The notes under the pieces were generated by a model. That model ran no database searches and was not told where the DNA came from. It was given only the letters and a program-made list of their open reading frames with translations. Source: C00003060 sp964440795 (GTDB taxonomy: Bacteria > Desulfobacterota > Desulfobacteria > Desulfobacterales > C00003060). Taken from it: a stretch of DNA of 64,000 nucleotides. A program made the position numbers and the translations under genes. Shown here piece by piece: positions 7,848 to 16,702 of this stretch. Positions within the stretch are counted from its first letter, which is position 1, and every line of letters starts with the position of its first letter. Location: assembly GCA_964440795.1 (NCBI GenBank), contig CAYTTQ010000001.1, positions 37,328-101,327 on the forward strand. The letters run 5' to 3'.

Positions 7848-9362
7848 CTAGTAGGCTTTGGCAAAGACCACACGCTTTGGGCTCTCCCGGCCGCAAACGA
7901 TGCACTTACCTACTTCACCGCCTTGAGAGAACGGAATACAACGAATGGTTACCTTTAGGTCTTCCTTAACCTTTTCTTCGCAATCCCCGCTCCCGCACCA
8001 ATGGGCGGAAACAAACCCCCCATGTATTTCCGGCTGCCGGGGATTTTTGGGCGTAAAGAACGTGTCGAAGTCACCTCGGACATCGATCTCTCTACCGTTT
8101 GCCTCTTTCAACGTCACCGCCCTTTGGTACAGTTTGTTCTGAATCTCGTCTAATATAGATCCCACCGTTTCCACAAACGTGTCCCTGGGAATGGACACCT
8201 TATCCTTCGGCCCTTTATCTCTTCGGCCCACAAAAACAGAATCCTTGGCAATATCCCTCGGACCGATTTCCACTCGAAGGGGAATCCCCTTCTTGATCCA
8301 CTCCCATCCTTTGGCCCCGGTTTCCCGGTCATCGACTTCCACTGCTATATGCGAATCGCCGTACCTCCGGCCGGTCAATGCCTCAGCCAGTCGGTGGGTG
8401 TAATCCATGACCATCGGTCTGTCTTCGTCCTTTCGGATGATGGGCAACAACACCACATGCGAAGGGGCGATCCTCGGTGGCAAGACCAGTCCGTCGTCAT
8501 CGCTGTGGGCCATAATCACAGCCCCGATCAGCCGGGTAGACACCCCCCAGGAGGTGGTCCAAGCATATTCTTGGGCCTCTTCTTTCGACTGGTACTTGAT
8601 GTTCGACGCCCTGGCAAAATTCTTGCCCAAAAAATGGGAGGTGCCTACCTGAAGGGCTTTCCGGTCCTGCATCATCGCCTCCAAGGTGAAGGTATTGACA
8701 GCTCCGGGAAACCGCTCCGATTCTGTCTTTTCCCCTTTAATCGCCGGGATTGCCAGATAGTTCTTCACCAGGTTTTCGTAGATATCCAACATCTGCAACG
8801 TTCTTTCCATAGCTTCGGCTTCATCCGAATGGGCCGTATGGCCCTCCTGCCAAAGAAACTCGCTCGTACGCAGAAAGAGACGGGTTCTCATTTCCCAGCG
8901 GACAACATTACACCATTGATTAATCAACAGTGGCAGGTCTCTATAACTCTTCACCCACCTGGAAAAAGAATCTCCGATGATTGTCTCCGATGTGGGTCTC
9001 ACCACCAGCGGTTCTTCCAATTCACCGGCCGGCACCAAGCGACCATCGGCGGTACCTTCTAAACGGTGGTGGGTAACCACCGCGCATTCCTTAGCAAACC
9101 CCTCTACATGCGCCGCTTCCTTTTCCAAAAACTGTTTGGGTATGAAGACCGGAAAGTAGGCGTTTTTGACCCCCGTCTCCTTGAACATACCATCGAGTAG
9201 CCCTCGAATGTTTTCCCACAGGGCATACCCCCATGGCTTGATGACCATACATCCCCGGACCGGGGAACTCTCTGCCAGGTCGGAGGCCCTGATCACCTGT
9301 TGGTACCATTCCGGATAGTCTTCCTGCCGCGTCGGCGAAATCGCCGCTTTCTTTGTATTCAT
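7848..9362 (-). CDS. proS: Prolyl-tRNA synthetase, type 3 (archaeal/eukaryotic-like)
   Basis: A 504-residue class II synthetase that charges tRNA-Pro. The N-terminus (DYPEWYQQVIRASDLAESSP, VRGCMVIKPWGYALWENI), the class II motif 2 region (CNVVRWEMRTRLFLRTSEFLW), and a C-terminal zinc-binding extension ending in an aromatic Tyr identify the short type without an editing insertion. GAGGAG about nine bases upstream of ATG 9362 selects this start over a GTG at 9383. It sits between ispG and the RSH gene on one strand, a plausible ispG-proS-relA transcription unit. Confidence 0.97.
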   Translation of the reverse strand: MNTKKAAISPTRQEDYPEWYQQVIRASDLAESSPVRGCMVIKPWGYALWENIRGLLDGMFKETGVKNAYFPVFIPKQFLEKEAAHVEGFAKECAVVTHHRLEGTADGRLVPAGELEEPLVVRPTSETIIGDSFSRWVKSYRDLPLLINQWCNVVRWEMRTRLFLRTSEFLWQEGHTAHSDEAEAMERTLQMLDIYENLVKNYLAIPAIKGEKTESERFPGAVNTFTLEAMMQDRKALQVGTSHFLGKNFARASNIKYQSKEEAQEYAWTTSWGVSTRLIGAVIMAHSDDDGLVLPPRIAPSHVVLLPIIRKDEDRPMVMDYTHRLAEALTGRRYGDSHIAVEVDDRETGAKGWEWIKKGIPLRVEIGPRDIAKDSVFVGRRDKGPKDKVSIPRDTFVETVGSILDEIQNKLYQRAVTLKEANGREIDVRGDFDTFFTPKNPRQPEIHGGFVSAHWCGSGDCEEKVKEDLKVTIRCIPFSQGGEVGKCIVCGRESPKRVVFAKAY

Positions 9363-9395
9363 ACTGACGGTCTCCTCACCCAATCGGCCTATAAA

Positions 9396-10511
9396 TCAAT
9401 CCCCTATTTCGTACCGCGCCACTTCGTCCAGAAAAACCTCAACCAGCCTCTCTTCCGGCACCTTTTGAACCACTTTACCCTTCTTGAACAAAACACCGTG
9501 CCCCCGTCCACCGGCGATTCCGATATCCGCATCTTTGGCCTCCCCCGGGCCATTCACCACACACCCCATAATAGCGAGGTGCACGGGCTTTGTTTCGGTC
9601 AGCAAAGCCGCTTCAATCCGATTGACGATGTCCACCAAATCTATCCCACATCGGCCACAAGTTGGGCAGGAAACAATTTCAGGGCCCCGTTTGCGAATAT
9701 TTAAGGCCTTTAAGATTTCAAAACCGACCCGAATCTCCTCAACCGGATCACCCGTAAGCGAAACACGGATTGTGTCACCAATCCCTTCGGCCAGGAGCAT
9801 TCCAATGCCAAGCGTCGACTTTACGGTGCCCCGAACCAGACTGCCCGCTTCGGTGACACCTACATGGAGCGGCCAATCGGTTTGCGACGACAAAAGCCGG
9901 TACGACGCCACCGTGCGCTGGACGTCGGAAGCTTTTATAGACAGTTTCATAGCGGAAAGACCCATGGATTCAAGAAGATCGACATGGCGAAGGGCACTTT
10001 CCACCATGGCCTCGGGGGTAGCACCACCAAACCGTTTGATCAGATCTCTTTCTAACGACCCGGAGTTCACCCCCACCCTCAAAGGGATTTGTTTTTCCTG
10101 AAGCCTACGGGCAATCTGTTTAACTCTTTCCGCAGACCCTACATTGCCCGGATTGATTCGGATGGCGTCGGCTCCGGCATCTATGGCACCAATAGCCAAA
10201 CGGTGGTCGAAATGGATGTCGGCGATTAGCGGAATGGAAATTGCGGCCTTAATGGATGGAATCGCCTGTACCGCCTGACCATCCGGCACAGCGACCCGAA
10301 CCAGCTCGCAACCTGCCGCTTCCAAGCGAAGAATCTGGCCCACGGTGGCGTCAATGTCGTGGGTCAGAGTGTTTGTCATGGATTGAACCGTAACCGGGGC
10401 ATCGCCACCCACCGGCACGCCGCCCACAGAGATCGGCCGGGTCTTTCGGCGCTCTCGCATCCATGTCGATGATTCAGCATTCAGGCGCTTTTCATCCATA
10501 AGTTCAATCAT
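9396..10511 (-). CDS. ispG: 4-hydroxy-3-methylbut-2-en-1-yl diphosphate synthase
   Basis: Penultimate enzyme of the MEP isoprenoid pathway, a [4Fe-4S] reductive dehydratase. Visible are the TIM-barrel start (VTVQSMTNTLTHDIDATVGQ), ADIHFDHRLAI, INPGNVGS and the C-terminal cluster-binding part (SCPTCGRCGIDL, MGCVVNGPGE, DADIGIAGG). Length is about 371 residues from the ATG at 10511, which has AAGGT just upstream; starts at 10499 or 10460 are also possible. It ends 34 nt before proS and is probably cotranscribed with it. Quinone or polyprenol synthesis would depend on this gene. Confidence 0.96.
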   Translation of the reverse strand: MIELMDEKRLNAESSTWMRERRKTRPISVGGVPVGGDAPVTVQSMTNTLTHDIDATVGQILRLEAAGCELVRVAVPDGQAVQAIPSIKAAISIPLIADIHFDHRLAIGAIDAGADAIRINPGNVGSAERVKQIARRLQEKQIPLRVGVNSGSLERDLIKRFGGATPEAMVESALRHVDLLESMGLSAMKLSIKASDVQRTVASYRLLSSQTDWPLHVGVTEAGSLVRGTVKSTLGIGMLLAEGIGDTIRVSLTGDPVEEIRVGFEILKALNIRKRGPEIVSCPTCGRCGIDLVDIVNRIEAALLTETKPVHLAIMGCVVNGPGEAKDADIGIAGGRGHGVLFKKGKVVQKVPEERLVEVFLDEVARYEIGD

Positions 10512-10617
10512 TACCTTGTGGGGGCAACCCGGCAAGCTACCAGAGTCAATACCCGGGTTCAAGGAAAAACCATGTCCCGCAAATGACCTCCCAATGGGGG
10601 CCACCGGCGGAAAGTTG

Positions 10618-11016
10618 CTATGTCTTCAGTTTTTCATAGGCCTCCTGCACGGCCACAAACTTTTCATGAGCCAGTTTCTGAAACTCCGGCCCCAGGTGTT
10701 GGACCTTGTCGGGATGATACTGGGCCACCAATCGCTTGTAGGCGGATCTGATTTCTTCCCGAGATGCGCCTTGCGAAACTCCCAGCACATCATAGGGACT
10801 CTCCTCAGTCCGGTTCGGGGCATGGCGGGGACGCCGGCCTCCTCCGCCGGGAGATCCGGAGCCCGCTTTTTTGCGTTTCCCGTTCCACCACCATATCAAA
10901 CCGAGTACGGCGAGATCATCCAACCATCCCGGACCGAAAATGAAATCGGGCAGCACATCATAGGGACATAGGAAATAGGCCCCCCCGATAATCCACGGCA
11001 AAAATCGCTTAATCAT
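10618..11016 (-). CDS. Membrane-anchored J-domain protein
   Basis: A 132-residue protein. Residues 1-45 are hydrophobic and resemble a YkvA/DUF1232-like segment (PYDVLPDF, LDDLAVLGLIWWW), giving one or two membrane passes. A Gly/Arg-rich linker follows, then residues ~72-132 form a J domain with the YDVLGVSQGAS helix and the diagnostic HPD in VAQYHPDKV. It should recruit and stimulate an Hsp70 at the membrane. It lies upstream of ispG on the same strand, with a gap of about 100 nt. No DnaK or GrpE gene is nearby, so the client pathway is unknown. Confidence 0.85.
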   Translation of the reverse strand: MIKRFLPWIIGGAYFLCPYDVLPDFIFGPGWLDDLAVLGLIWWWNGKRKKAGSGSPGGGGRRPRHAPNRTEESPYDVLGVSQGASREEIRSAYKRLVAQYHPDKVQHLGPEFQKLAHEKFVAVQEAYEKLKT

Positions 11017-11173
11017 GAGGCCACACCGTTTTAAGACCGCATCAGACTTTTAAGGACGCATCACACGGACCCGCCCAGAAGTTGCGGACGGTTGCGAGTT
11101 TAGGAAAAAAGCTTGCAATCCACAATAAAATGATTAGATGTAATATAGTGTACCATCATGGGGAGGAAAAACA

Positions 11174-11383
11174 ATGCCGGTCTATGAGTTCAAATGTGGC
11201 AAATGCGGCTTCGAGTTTGAGCGAATCGTTTTTCCCAGTGATAAGGGATCCGTCGTTTGTCCCCAATGCAACGCATCCAATGCCGAGCGGCTATTGTCGA
11301 CGTTTTGCTCGACGCATTCCAGCGGCAACCTAAAAACGGGCCGGGCGACATCCTGCAGCCCGTCTCCGACGGGGTTTTCTTGA
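11174..11383 (+). CDS. FmdB-family zinc ribbon protein
   Basis: A 69-residue protein beginning MPVYEFKCGKCGFEFE, the signature start of FmdB/CxxC-CxxC regulatory-type zinc ribbons, with the second pair in VVCPQCNA. The C-terminal tail is Ser/Thr/Cys-rich and low in complexity, as usual for this family. A strong GGGGAGG lies seven bases before the ATG. The role of the family is poorly defined (proposed regulators). It is followed after 38 nt by a 29-residue membrane peptide, probably on the same transcript. Confidence 0.85.
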   Translation: MPVYEFKCGKCGFEFERIVFPSDKGSVVCPQCNASNAERLLSTFCSTHSSGNLKTGRATSCSPSPTGFS

Positions 11384-11421
11384 GCTCAATAGTGCCCGGT
11401 CGGCGGCCGAGGAAAAAGCTA

Positions 11422-11511
11422 ATGTCACAAATTGTTATCGTCTTGGGTGTCATCGCCGTTTGGATCTTACTCCAGGCATACATATTGCCCAAACTGGGGA
11501 TTTCCACCTGA
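11422..11511 (+). CDS. 29-residue hydrophobic membrane peptide
   Basis: A very short ORF (ATG at 11422, TGA at 11509-11511) with GAGGAAA about nine bases upstream of its start. After MSQ the sequence is a single hydrophobic helix (IVIVLGVIAVWILLQAY) followed by ILPKLGIST. The codon use and ribosome binding site look real, and I recall near-identical short peptides in related deltaproteobacteria, though I cannot verify this here. It would be one membrane span with almost no soluble part. Function unknown. Confidence 0.5.
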   Translation: MSQIVIVLGVIAVWILLQAYILPKLGIST

Positions 11512-11928
11512 CTGAGAAATGCTTGCCGGGTGGACACCCAGCACAAAAACACCTCATCCGACGAACAAGCCGACTGATCCTTGCTGATCGTTCTTAATCG
11601 GCCAGGGGTCTTAATCGGTTTGGGGACAACCCACCCCCCCTAAGGGCTCGCCCTTAGGGCTCGCGCTAAGCCACCATCGACTTAACAAGTATCTTCGCCT
11701 TCAGTACCCATGCCACCCGTGAAACCAGGTTTGAACGAAAGCCTGAAGCAGATCCGTTAAGTTTTGTTCGGCTTTGTCCGATGAGTGAGATAGCAGACGA
11801 TCAGGTATATACCTACGCCTGTCGCCCAACAGAACTGCCGGACGGTGGACCAATGCAAAATCGTCTTTTTGTCCTACTGATATTCCTGTCGACATTTCCG
11901 GCTCGAATCCTTCGCTAGGGGATTTTTT
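11512..11928 (+). other. Intergenic region of 417 bp
   Basis: No convincing gene on either strand. It contains a perfect 8-bp inverted repeat CTAAGGGC-TC-GCCCTTAG at 11640-11657, followed by GGCTCGCGCTAAG. This resembles the terminal sequence of the palindromic repeat family seen at 13511 and may be a remnant of it. The final 60 bases serve as the leader of the downstream kinase gene. Confidence 0.5.
11640..11657 (+). repeat. Perfect 8-bp inverted repeat, possible remnant of the GGGCTCGCGC element
   Basis: CTAAGGGC, a 2-nt loop, then GCCCTTAG. The adjacent TTAGGGCTCGCGC equals the outermost bases of the palindromic element at 13511-13698. It could also act as a transcription-ending hairpin, but no T tract follows. 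Confidence 0.45.
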
Positions 11929-13506
11929 ATGACATTCATGCTGACGTACCAGGAACTGGAGGCCCGAAACGCCCGGTTGGAACATCAAGTCAACCAGTGT
12001 GAATCTGAACGACAAACCCTACAACAACGGGCCCAGGGATGGCAACATACCTTTGATGCAATGATGGATCTGGTGATGGTCATAGATGCCCGATACCACG
12101 TGGTGCGGGCAAACAAGGCCACGGCCCGGGCATTTAACCGGCCGGTAGAGGACATCCTGGGGCGGAAATATTGGGAAATCTACGGACAGGACCATCCTAT
12201 CGCCGGCTGTCCACTGATCCTCGCCGAAAAGTCCTTGCGAGCACATACCAAGGAACTTGCTCTAACGAATTTGGGAGGCACGTTCCTGATATCCGCATCG
12301 GTAATCGTGGGTAAAAACGGCCGCTTTCTTGGATACTGTTTGACCCTGAAAGAGATGAGTGTCTTCCGGCGAAGACAACGGCAGCGACAACAAGAAGATA
12401 AAATGGACGCCATCAGCACTCTCTCGGGAGGTATCGCCCATGAATTCAACAACTTGCTGACGGGAATACAGGGAACCATCTCCATGATTTTGGCCGGAAC
12501 GAACGCACACAGCCCTGACTACGAAAAGCTGCAACGAGTAGAAAGCTACATTGAAACAGGCCATGAACTGACCAAACAACTTCTGGGATTCGGCATAGAC
12601 AATACATACGAAGTGAAACCGACGGATCTCAACATCCTGGTAGAGAAGATGTGGGACGACGTGATTGCCCCAAAAGACTCAATACAAGGGAAAAAGAGCC
12701 TGGAAGACGGACTCTGGTTGAGTAATGTCGACGGTGGTCAAATAGAACAAGTCCTGTCCCACCTCTTTATGAACGCACGAGAAGCAATGCCCGCCGGGGG
12801 TGAACTACATATAGAAACAGAAAACGTGGTTTTCGACCAGAACTATGCCGACTTTTTTGGTGTCCCTCAAGGTGACTATGTCAAAATTACGCTGACCGAC
12901 ACGGGTGAAGGGATGGATTATGCTGTCCAAGAAAAGATATTTGATCCCTTCTTTACCACCCGTCCGCAAGGTACCGGTCTCGGCCTAACATTCGCTCAAC
13001 GCATTGTTGTGAACCACGGCGGCCTAATCAATATTTATAGTGAAAACGGCCGGGGAACTTCGGTCAACATCTATTTGCCGGCGTCTTCGGATAAAGCCCG
13101 GCCGGAAAAGGAAACCGACCCCAACCAGATATTAACCGGAACAGAAACGGTTCTGCTCGTCGATGACGAGAGGATTATTCTGGAAGTGGGCGGCGAGATG
13201 CTGCGTGAATTGGGGTACCATGTCCACTTAGCCAACAGCGGGCCGGAAGCCGTTCACATTTACGGTAAACAGGGCTCACACATTGATCTGGTCATCCTGG
13301 ACATGATCATGCCGGACATGGACGGCCGAAAGACGTACGATCGCTTGCGGAAAATTAACCCGGATATAAAGGTGCTACTGGCCAGCGGATACAGCATTAC
13401 GAGCCAGGTATCCGAAATCCTGGCTCAGGGCTTTAACGGATTTATTCAGAAACCGTTTAACCTGATCCGATTATCCAAGAAAATGAGAGCCATCTTGGCC
13501 CAATAA
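11929..13506 (+). CDS. Hybrid histidine kinase (PAS-HisKA-HATPase-REC)
   Basis: A 525-residue cytoplasmic sensor kinase with no membrane span. Residues 1-40 are coiled coil; ~41-150 a PAS domain (AMMDLVMVIDARYHVVRANKATA); His171 lies in the HisKA box GGIAHEFNNLLTGIQG. The ATPase domain has an N box (HLFMNAREAMP), DTGEGMD, FFTTRPQGTGLGL; the C-terminal receiver has LLVDDE, VILDMIMPDMDG and FIQKPF. AGGGG eight bases upstream supports ATG 11929. The C-terminal half closely resembles the kinase at 19461-21371, so the two are paralogs. No partner regulator is adjacent; phosphotransfer may go through its own receiver. Confidence 0.93.
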   Translation: MTFMLTYQELEARNARLEHQVNQCESERQTLQQRAQGWQHTFDAMMDLVMVIDARYHVVRANKATARAFNRPVEDILGRKYWEIYGQDHPIAGCPLILAEKSLRAHTKELALTNLGGTFLISASVIVGKNGRFLGYCLTLKEMSVFRRRQRQRQQEDKMDAISTLSGGIAHEFNNLLTGIQGTISMILAGTNAHSPDYEKLQRVESYIETGHELTKQLLGFGIDNTYEVKPTDLNILVEKMWDDVIAPKDSIQGKKSLEDGLWLSNVDGGQIEQVLSHLFMNAREAMPAGGELHIETENVVFDQNYADFFGVPQGDYVKITLTDTGEGMDYAVQEKIFDPFFTTRPQGTGLGLTFAQRIVVNHGGLINIYSENGRGTSVNIYLPASSDKARPEKETDPNQILTGTETVLLVDDERIILEVGGEMLRELGYHVHLANSGPEAVHIYGKQGSHIDLVILDMIMPDMDGRKTYDRLRKINPDIKVLLASGYSITSQVSEILAQGFNGFIQKPFNLIRLSKKMRAILAQ

Positions 13507-13510
13507 CTGC

Positions 13511-13698
13511 CTAAGGGTTCGCGCAAGAATAACTTCACAGAATGGGCGCTCGGATTTGGTTCGGATTTGGCCGATCCGATTGAGCAAAACCGCAGGCATA
13601 GCAGGCTATGTCGAGGTTTTGCGAGTGAGGTATCGGGCAAAGACGGGCGGAAGCCGAGATGGCAAAATGTGAAGTTATTCTTGCGCGAGCCCTAAGGG
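13511..13698 (+). repeat. Palindromic MITE/REP-like element, about 190 bp
   Basis: The ends are inverted copies of about 27 bp: left CTAAGGGTTCGCGCAAGAAT then AACTTCACA, and the reverse complement of the right end reads TTAGGGCTCGCGCAAGAAT then AACTTCACA. The centre is a small palindrome CATAGC-AG-GCTATG (13597-13610) inside GCAAAACC/GGTTTTGC, so the whole element can fold as one long imperfect hairpin. It fills the space between two convergent genes exactly. Partial copies occur at 19407 and 25882. No ORF inside. Confidence 0.8.
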
Positions 13699-13699
13699 C

Positions 13700-15640
13700 T
13701 TACCAGATATAGTCTTGAGCAATATCGCGTTTGTCCTTTCCTGAAAGTACGTGCAGTGTTCGAATCTCCTTTATCTTAATCGGAGAAAGCTGACCTAAGG
13801 GGATGTAAATGATTCGCTTGTGCCACCGGGAAGCCACCTGCTTCATGAATGAACGGGGCGCGGATTTGGCCACATACACCAGATACTTTTCCATACTATA
13901 TTCCAAACCCGCCAAGAGCAGATGCTCGGCCTTAGATCGCGCCCACCCATATTCCGGATCGCCCCACACATCCGCCAGCCTCAGGGGCGGATAGGTCATA
14001 AGAAATCCCCCATAGGTACATCTCGATATTCCGGGACCGACGATGTGGGCCGCCGGATCGGTGGCATAAAAAGCCATGTCCGATTCCTGATCGTGTTCGC
14101 CGAGCCAGGTCATCAAATACGGATATCGGTTATCCCCGTCGTCTTCGTCAAAGATCACAACAACGGACCCCACCCCCCCTTTGACCTTCTGAAATTCCTT
14201 GACATACAGACGTCCTTCGTCCATGTGTCGCACCGTTTCCCGCATGTCGATACCGTCCAGGACGCTTGTTTCAAAGGGCACACTGACAGCTTCATTGGAG
14301 GCCAGTATGTGGGCGCCCTTAGATTTGAGAAATCCGCCATAGTTTTCAATGGCGATGTCCTCAGGCGGATATGAACAAATGTAGGGATCATTGAACCCCT
14401 CCAGCCACTCGCCCGGTCTTCTTTCCTTAATTCTACGCCGTTTGGGAATGTACACAGGTCTTCGTTTCACCCTGGGCACTATCCGGCGGATGCGCATCTT
14501 CCGGGTTCCGAGCCATAACATGTCGGCCTTCATTCGAATGGTGGGGATGCCGGTTTCAGGCTGCTGCCACGGATAGTAAGCCCCCAAACGCCAAAAGGCG
14601 AAGCAAAAATTATCGTCCACACAACTCCGGGCAGCAATTAAGAACTGATAAAAATCGGCAATTAACCTACTCTCTAAAAACGCATAGTTTCTTGAAAACC
14701 GGAAAAAGGCACGTTTCTGCCATCGTTGGACTGCTTCCCCCGTATCCTGTTTGTAGTGGCGGGCTGCCTGGTCGAACAACCGCAAGATAGCCATTTGACG
14801 GTCCAGGGACCCTGATGGAATCTGATGTACCGCCCATCTTACCGAGGCATCCAGGGCCTCCTCTTGGCTGCAAGACGCTTTGCCCCCATCCATAAGGGTC
14901 AGGAGCCCCAGTTTCCTTCTCACTGTGTACTTGGACAACTCTGGTTCAGAGGGAAGTTCGCCGCGTCGATATTCATATACAGCGGTCAAGAAGGGCGACT
15001 CACTCATCACCTCGGGCAGATCATCGGGATGCACATTAAACAGACTAAGCCCGGTTTGCTTTGCCATTTCCAGCGGTTGGGCCTGCGGCCGAAAGAAGGC
15101 TTCCCGCACCCCCTGAAGGTGCGCCAAGCCACAAACGAAAAAGATCCTGTCATATTTTTCGGCCAGTTGTTGGAGCCGGTAGGCCATACCGGCCTCTCGC
15201 CTAACATCAAGGTCATCGCCGGCGAAGGCCGACTGGTGAAAGTAGAGTTCCAGATAGGCATGAATGCCCAAACGATGGACCGCATAGGGGTCGGGAACAT
15301 GGTCGCGATAAACCGGATAGGCCGCCAAATCAAGATCTACAAAATGGATCGGCACATCACTTTCCAAACCGAGCCGCACGGCCTCCGTCATAGGATCGGT
15401 CGGCTCAACAGGAAGATATATGGGCTCTCCTTTGGCATTCTCGTAGAGTACTACGGAGAGTTCCGGTAGCCGTCGAACACCCTTCTTGACGACCTCCGCT
15501 AGGGAACCGGGAAGTTCAACAGCGATCGCCTCCGGCGCAAGTCGGAAATAAGCGTCTCGCAACGCCTCGGCAAACTCCATGCTGTAGTGTACAATCGGAA
15601 AGGGATATATGGGACCAAAGGACTGCAAACAGCTCGACAT
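13700..15640 (-). CDS. TraB/TIKI-like protein partnered with a MoxR ATPase
   Basis: A 646-residue protein of uncertain function. The N-terminal ~230 residues look like the TraB/ChaN-like alpha-beta fold: IVHYSMEFAEALRDAYF, APEAIAVELPGSL, LSVVLYENAKGEPIYLPVEP, VPIHFVDLDLAAYP and FFVCGLAHLQGVREAFF. The order resembles DUF5682-type proteins that accompany MoxR ATPases, but that family link is from memory. The remaining ~400 residues, with a basic segment (RRPVYIPKRRRIKERRPGEW), match nothing I recognise. ATG 15640 lies 7 nt after the stop of the ATPase gene, so they form one operon. The 3' end abuts a palindromic repeat. Confidence 0.7.
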   Translation of the reverse strand: MSSCLQSFGPIYPFPIVHYSMEFAEALRDAYFRLAPEAIAVELPGSLAEVVKKGVRRLPELSVVLYENAKGEPIYLPVEPTDPMTEAVRLGLESDVPIHFVDLDLAAYPVYRDHVPDPYAVHRLGIHAYLELYFHQSAFAGDDLDVRREAGMAYRLQQLAEKYDRIFFVCGLAHLQGVREAFFRPQAQPLEMAKQTGLSLFNVHPDDLPEVMSESPFLTAVYEYRRGELPSEPELSKYTVRRKLGLLTLMDGGKASCSQEEALDASVRWAVHQIPSGSLDRQMAILRLFDQAARHYKQDTGEAVQRWQKRAFFRFSRNYAFLESRLIADFYQFLIAARSCVDDNFCFAFWRLGAYYPWQQPETGIPTIRMKADMLWLGTRKMRIRRIVPRVKRRPVYIPKRRRIKERRPGEWLEGFNDPYICSYPPEDIAIENYGGFLKSKGAHILASNEAVSVPFETSVLDGIDMRETVRHMDEGRLYVKEFQKVKGGVGSVVVIFDEDDGDNRYPYLMTWLGEHDQESDMAFYATDPAAHIVGPGISRCTYGGFLMTYPPLRLADVWGDPEYGWARSKAEHLLLAGLEYSMEKYLVYVAKSAPRSFMKQVASRWHKRIIYIPLGQLSPIKIKEIRTLHVLSGKDKRDIAQDYIW

Positions 15641-15646
15641 CAATTA

Positions 15647-16486
15647 CTATCTTTCATACTGCAGGGCCTCGTCACCCAATACGTCTACGATAGCCTTCCG
15701 AATGGCTTCTCCGCTTGACATCCCGGTGCCGTGAATCATCTTCAAGGCATATCGGGCCATATTGATCCCGTCCCGAACGGAATAGACCTCGTCCGCCATA
15801 TGGGCCCGTTGGAGAAAATCGACCATGTAATTCAGGATATCTTCGTCTCCAAAGGGTAGATTTTCTTTCAGGACTCTCAACTCGTCCTCCCGCTCGGGAA
15901 AATCGACAAACACCTGAGGCTGCAGTCTGGAATGGATATATTCGGGAATCTCATATGTGGACGCATCGTCGTTGATTGTCGCCACAAACCGAAAGTCCTT
16001 ATGGGCGGGAATGGTCAATCCCGTAATGATGGATTCCACATATCGCCGATCGTCGAGCAGCGGCGCCAAAGAAGCCCAGGATTTCTCACTCATCCGGTTT
16101 CCTTCGTCCAAGATACATACCCCCCCTTTGATCATGGCCGTAACCAAAGCGCTGGCCGCATATCTCACGCGACCGTCTTCGCCGATCACCGGCATGATAA
16201 TCAAGTCTTCCGGACGGGTATCCATGGTCGCCTGTAACAAATATGCAGACCTTTTAAGACGTTTTGCCGCGGCATAACCGAGTGTCGTTTTACCGACTCC
16301 CGGTTTGCCCACAATGCGTGGATTAAACGGTATGTCCTTTTCGTCGATAACCATCCAAGCAGCAAGAACCTGCTTGATAAGTTCCTTTTGACCCACCCAC
16401 CGCAAGGGGAGTTCCGCCGGCTGGGCAAGCATAACCTGTAAAGAGCCGATATTGATCACTTCGCCTATCTGTGAGGCCTTTCCCAT
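15647..16486 (-). CDS. MoxR-type AAA+ ATPase
   Basis: A 279-residue single-domain AAA+ ATPase. Walker A is GKPGVGKTT (residues 60-68), Walker B CILDEGNRM (DE at 127-128), sensor 1 VATIND (169-173), and the arginine-finger region YIHSRLQPQVFVDFP follows. The acidic insertion DTRPEDLI after the first helix is typical of the MoxR/AAA_5 group. Such ATPases usually act as chaperone-like remodelers with a VWA-domain partner; none is present here. ATG 16486 is preferred to the GTG at 16492, with GTAGGTG upstream. The next gene encodes the TraB-like protein, its likely client or effector. Confidence 0.88.
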   Translation of the reverse strand: MGKASQIGEVINIGSLQVMLAQPAELPLRWVGQKELIKQVLAAWMVIDEKDIPFNPRIVGKPGVGKTTLGYAAAKRLKRSAYLLQATMDTRPEDLIIMPVIGEDGRVRYAASALVTAMIKGGVCILDEGNRMSEKSWASLAPLLDDRRYVESIITGLTIPAHKDFRFVATINDDASTYEIPEYIHSRLQPQVFVDFPEREDELRVLKENLPFGDEDILNYMVDFLQRAHMADEVYSVRDGINMARYALKMIHGTGMSSGEAIRKAIVDVLGDEALQYER

Positions 16487-16702
16487 AAACACCTACCTAT
16501 TTTAATTGTGTATCGTGTCTACTTTAGATCAACACCTACCCATTGTCAATTCAGGATAAGGCCCCAAATCCCGCCGGCAAAATCTTCCCCGGCGAGGTTT
16601 TCTTTGAACCTACAAGGCGAATTTTTGTGGCATTTAGGTCGAACTCTTGATAAACGGTACGCATCGCAAGAGAGGATAATAGGAATAATATCACCCACGC
16701 CA

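Noticed and set aside
6260..7969. Long plus-strand open frames (up to 316 residues) opposite the RSH gene
   Set aside because: They are shadows of the minus-strand (p)ppGpp synthetase and proS coding sequences, with no recognisable domains.
8349..9062. A 237-residue plus-strand open frame
   Set aside because: It lies entirely antisense to proS, which is fully conserved on the other strand.
11701..12015. A 104-residue minus-strand open frame before the kinase gene
   Set aside because: It overlaps the start of the hybrid kinase, lacks a ribosome binding site and shows no domain.
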